From NCBI GenBank assembly GCA_019419555.1, contig DXZR01000022.1, positions 1 through 35,406 of the forward strand: DNA of 35,406 nucleotides, written 5' to 3'. Position 1 is the stretch's first letter. Every line of letters starts with the position of its first letter. Under the pieces are notes generated by a model. It worked only from the letters and a program-made list of their open reading frames with translations. It made no database searches and was not told where the DNA came from. Source of the DNA: Collinsella sp. (GTDB lineage: Bacteria; Actinomycetota; Coriobacteriia; Coriobacteriales; Coriobacteriaceae). Positions 34,545 to 35,406 of this stretch are shown here, piece by piece. The position numbers were made by a program, and so were the translations under genes.

Positions 34545-35178
34545 CTGTCGTCCCCTTATCCGTAGCGTCCATAAGGCCATGGCGGGCAAGCCATGCGTCC
34601 AGTTGTACAAAGAGCGAGCTATCGCCCGCCGCGTTATCAATCACGGTAGTGGCTAGACTGCAAAGCGAAGACTCATCGGGCTGGCAAGCACAGCGAGCAT
34701 CAAAATCGGATGCCTCCATACCACGGTGAATAGCGCGTTCGCGACGGACCTCCAAAGGAGCGCTAACAACCATAATTTCATCCGCAAGGCCAAAGGCGTC
34801 CTCAAAGCCAGCTGGAGCAGATACTTCGACCGCCGCAAAGGGATAGCGAGGAGTCGAAACCGTACAGCAGACAGGATCGAGAATCCTCAGCGAAAGCTGC
34901 TCAATGAGAACGGGGTGCACAATGCTATTGAGCCTTGCAACCGCATCAGGAGAGGCAAAAGCTCGAGAAGCGAGGATGTTACTTCGAACGCCGCCCTCCT
35001 CGTCCAAAATATCCCAGCCAAACTCTTCAGCAAGAGCATTGACGATATCCGACCCCGGCACGTACAGCGATTTGGCAAGAACGTCTAAATCGATAAGCAG
35101 GGCTCCGCGAGATTCCAGATAGCGGCAGGCAGTCGATTTACCCGAAGCAATATTGCCCAAAACAAAAACGGTAAACAT
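34537..35178 (-). CDS. coaE: Dephospho-CoA kinase
   Basis: CoaE phosphorylates dephospho-CoA in the last step of coenzyme A synthesis. The 213-residue product begins with a P-loop VLGNIASGKST, where most family members have GGIGSGKS. It continues with LIDLDVLAKSLYVPGS (the DAD-like region) and LNSIVHPVLIEQL. Later comes the lid segment with VSAPLEVRRERAIHRG and TVIDNAAGD. It is slightly diverged but complete. The ATG at 35178 has GGGAGG 6 bases upstream. A TTG one codon earlier is too close to that SD. A strong terminator at 35305-35336 isolates it from the upstream unit, so it starts a coaE-slt unit that may read into uvrB. Confidence 0.92.
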   Translation of the reverse strand: MFTVFVLGNIASGKSTACRYLESRGALLIDLDVLAKSLYVPGSDIVNALAEEFGWDILDEEGGVRSNILASRAFASPDAVARLNSIVHPVLIEQLSLRILDPVCCTVSTPRYPFAAVEVSAPAGFEDAFGLADEIMVVSAPLEVRRERAIHRGMEASDFDARCACQPDESSLCSLATTVIDNAAGDSSLFVQLDAWLARHGLMDATDKGTTDA

Positions 35179-35206
35179 CAAGCCCTCCCTAACGTCAATG
35201 CGAGAT

Positions 35207-35237
35207 ATTATCGCGCAAATACAAAGCGACAGTTCAA
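35207..35237 (-). promoter_or_regulatory. Weak candidate coaE promoter
   Basis: On the minus strand TTGAAC and GATAAT are good hexamers, but their spacing is 19 bp, longer than ideal. It is the best candidate between the upstream terminator and coaE. Confidence 0.35.
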
Positions 35238-35304
35238 AAAACAGCCAAACAGTAAGAGAGTCAAAAGAAGGGCCCGTTCACAAGGGACAGCTTGTATATA
35301 ACGC

Positions 35305-35336
35305 AAAAAAGGGGGAGGCCGCGAGGCCTCCCCCTT
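35305..35336 (-). terminator. Strong intrinsic terminator upstream of coaE
   Basis: A 10-bp perfect stem GGGGGAGGCC / GGCCTCCCCC (35311-35320 and 35325-35334) with a 4-base loop is followed on the minus strand by TTTTTTGCG. It ends a minus-strand unit entering from the right edge. Confidence 0.92.
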
Positions 35337-35406
35337 CTACATTCCCAATGGCGGCTCGGTGCCGTCCACCGGTCAGCGGCGCCCTGGCCTCCCACGGGCT
35401 GACCCC
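35337..35406 (-). other. GC-rich 3' end of an unidentified minus-strand unit
   Basis: On the minus strand the sequence can form GGTCAGC / GCTGACC (7 bp) and smaller stems before the terminator. One frame ends with a TGA at 35373-35375 after GSARGRPGRR. The other two frames run through the terminator. It could be the end of a coding gene or of a structured RNA. It does not show the 3' signatures of tmRNA, RNase P RNA or SRP RNA that I know. Confidence 0.3.

Noticed and set aside
35337..35406. 3' end of RNase P RNA, tmRNA or SRP RNA
   Set aside because: None of the conserved end sequences of these RNAs is present, so I left it unassigned.
1..35406. CRISPR arrays, insertion sequences, prophage or integrase genes
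   Set aside because: No regularly spaced repeats, transposase, integrase or phage structural proteins were seen.

Overview
The window is about 35.4 kb of gene-dense chromosome from a high-GC, Gram-positive-type bacterium. The best guess is a gut member of the Coriobacteriia (Actinomycetota), probably Collinsella. This rests on the WhiA protein, the RapZ-WhiA-Gap-Pgk-Tpi-SecG gene order typical of Actinobacteria, an opp-type transporter with a permease fused to its ATPase, and the high GC at third codon positions. The assignment comes from gene content, not from a database match. No phage, insertion sequence, CRISPR array, rRNA or confident tRNA gene was found.

Region 1 (about 1-7250, all minus strand). 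Transcription runs rapZ-whiA, then gap-pgk-tpiA-gpmI-secG: a small regulatory pair followed by lower glycolysis and the SecG translocon subunit. Strong intrinsic terminators after gap and after gpmI split the glycolytic block into unequal transcripts. The gene yvcK, which normally sits between rapZ and whiA, is absent.

Region 2 (about 7260-18140, minus strand). This is one large apparent sialic-acid scavenging operon, transcribed oppA-oppB-oppC/D fusion-oppF-esterase-esterase paralogue-nanA-nanK-nanE. A lipoprotein-dependent ABC importer takes up the substrate and esterases may remove O-acetyl groups. The aldolase then releases N-acetylmannosamine, the ROK kinase phosphorylates it, and NanE epimerises it to GlcNAc-6-phosphate. 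A 365-bp control region in front of oppA holds nested inverted repeats, one of them over the predicted -10 box. Two related ~100-bp palindromic elements flank nanK. The second esterase has lost its catalytic serine. The whole block lies where uvrC would normally adjoin rapZ.

Region 3 (about 18140-25290, minus strand) carries uvrC, murJ, a YbaK/EbsC deacylase and uvrA, with a possible SOS box in front of uvrA.

Region 4 (about 25480-31610, plus strand) carries an LTA-synthase-like membrane phosphoglycerol transferase, an Mrp-type Fe-S carrier ATPase and two different FAD-dependent oxidoreductases.

Region 5 (about 31630-35406, minus strand) carries coaE, a small membrane-anchored lytic transglycosylase and uvrB. 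Upstream is a strong terminator belonging to a transcription unit that lies mostly outside the window.

The most interesting parts are the sialic-acid island with its operator region, the paired palindromic elements around nanK, the serine-less esterase and the missing yvcK.
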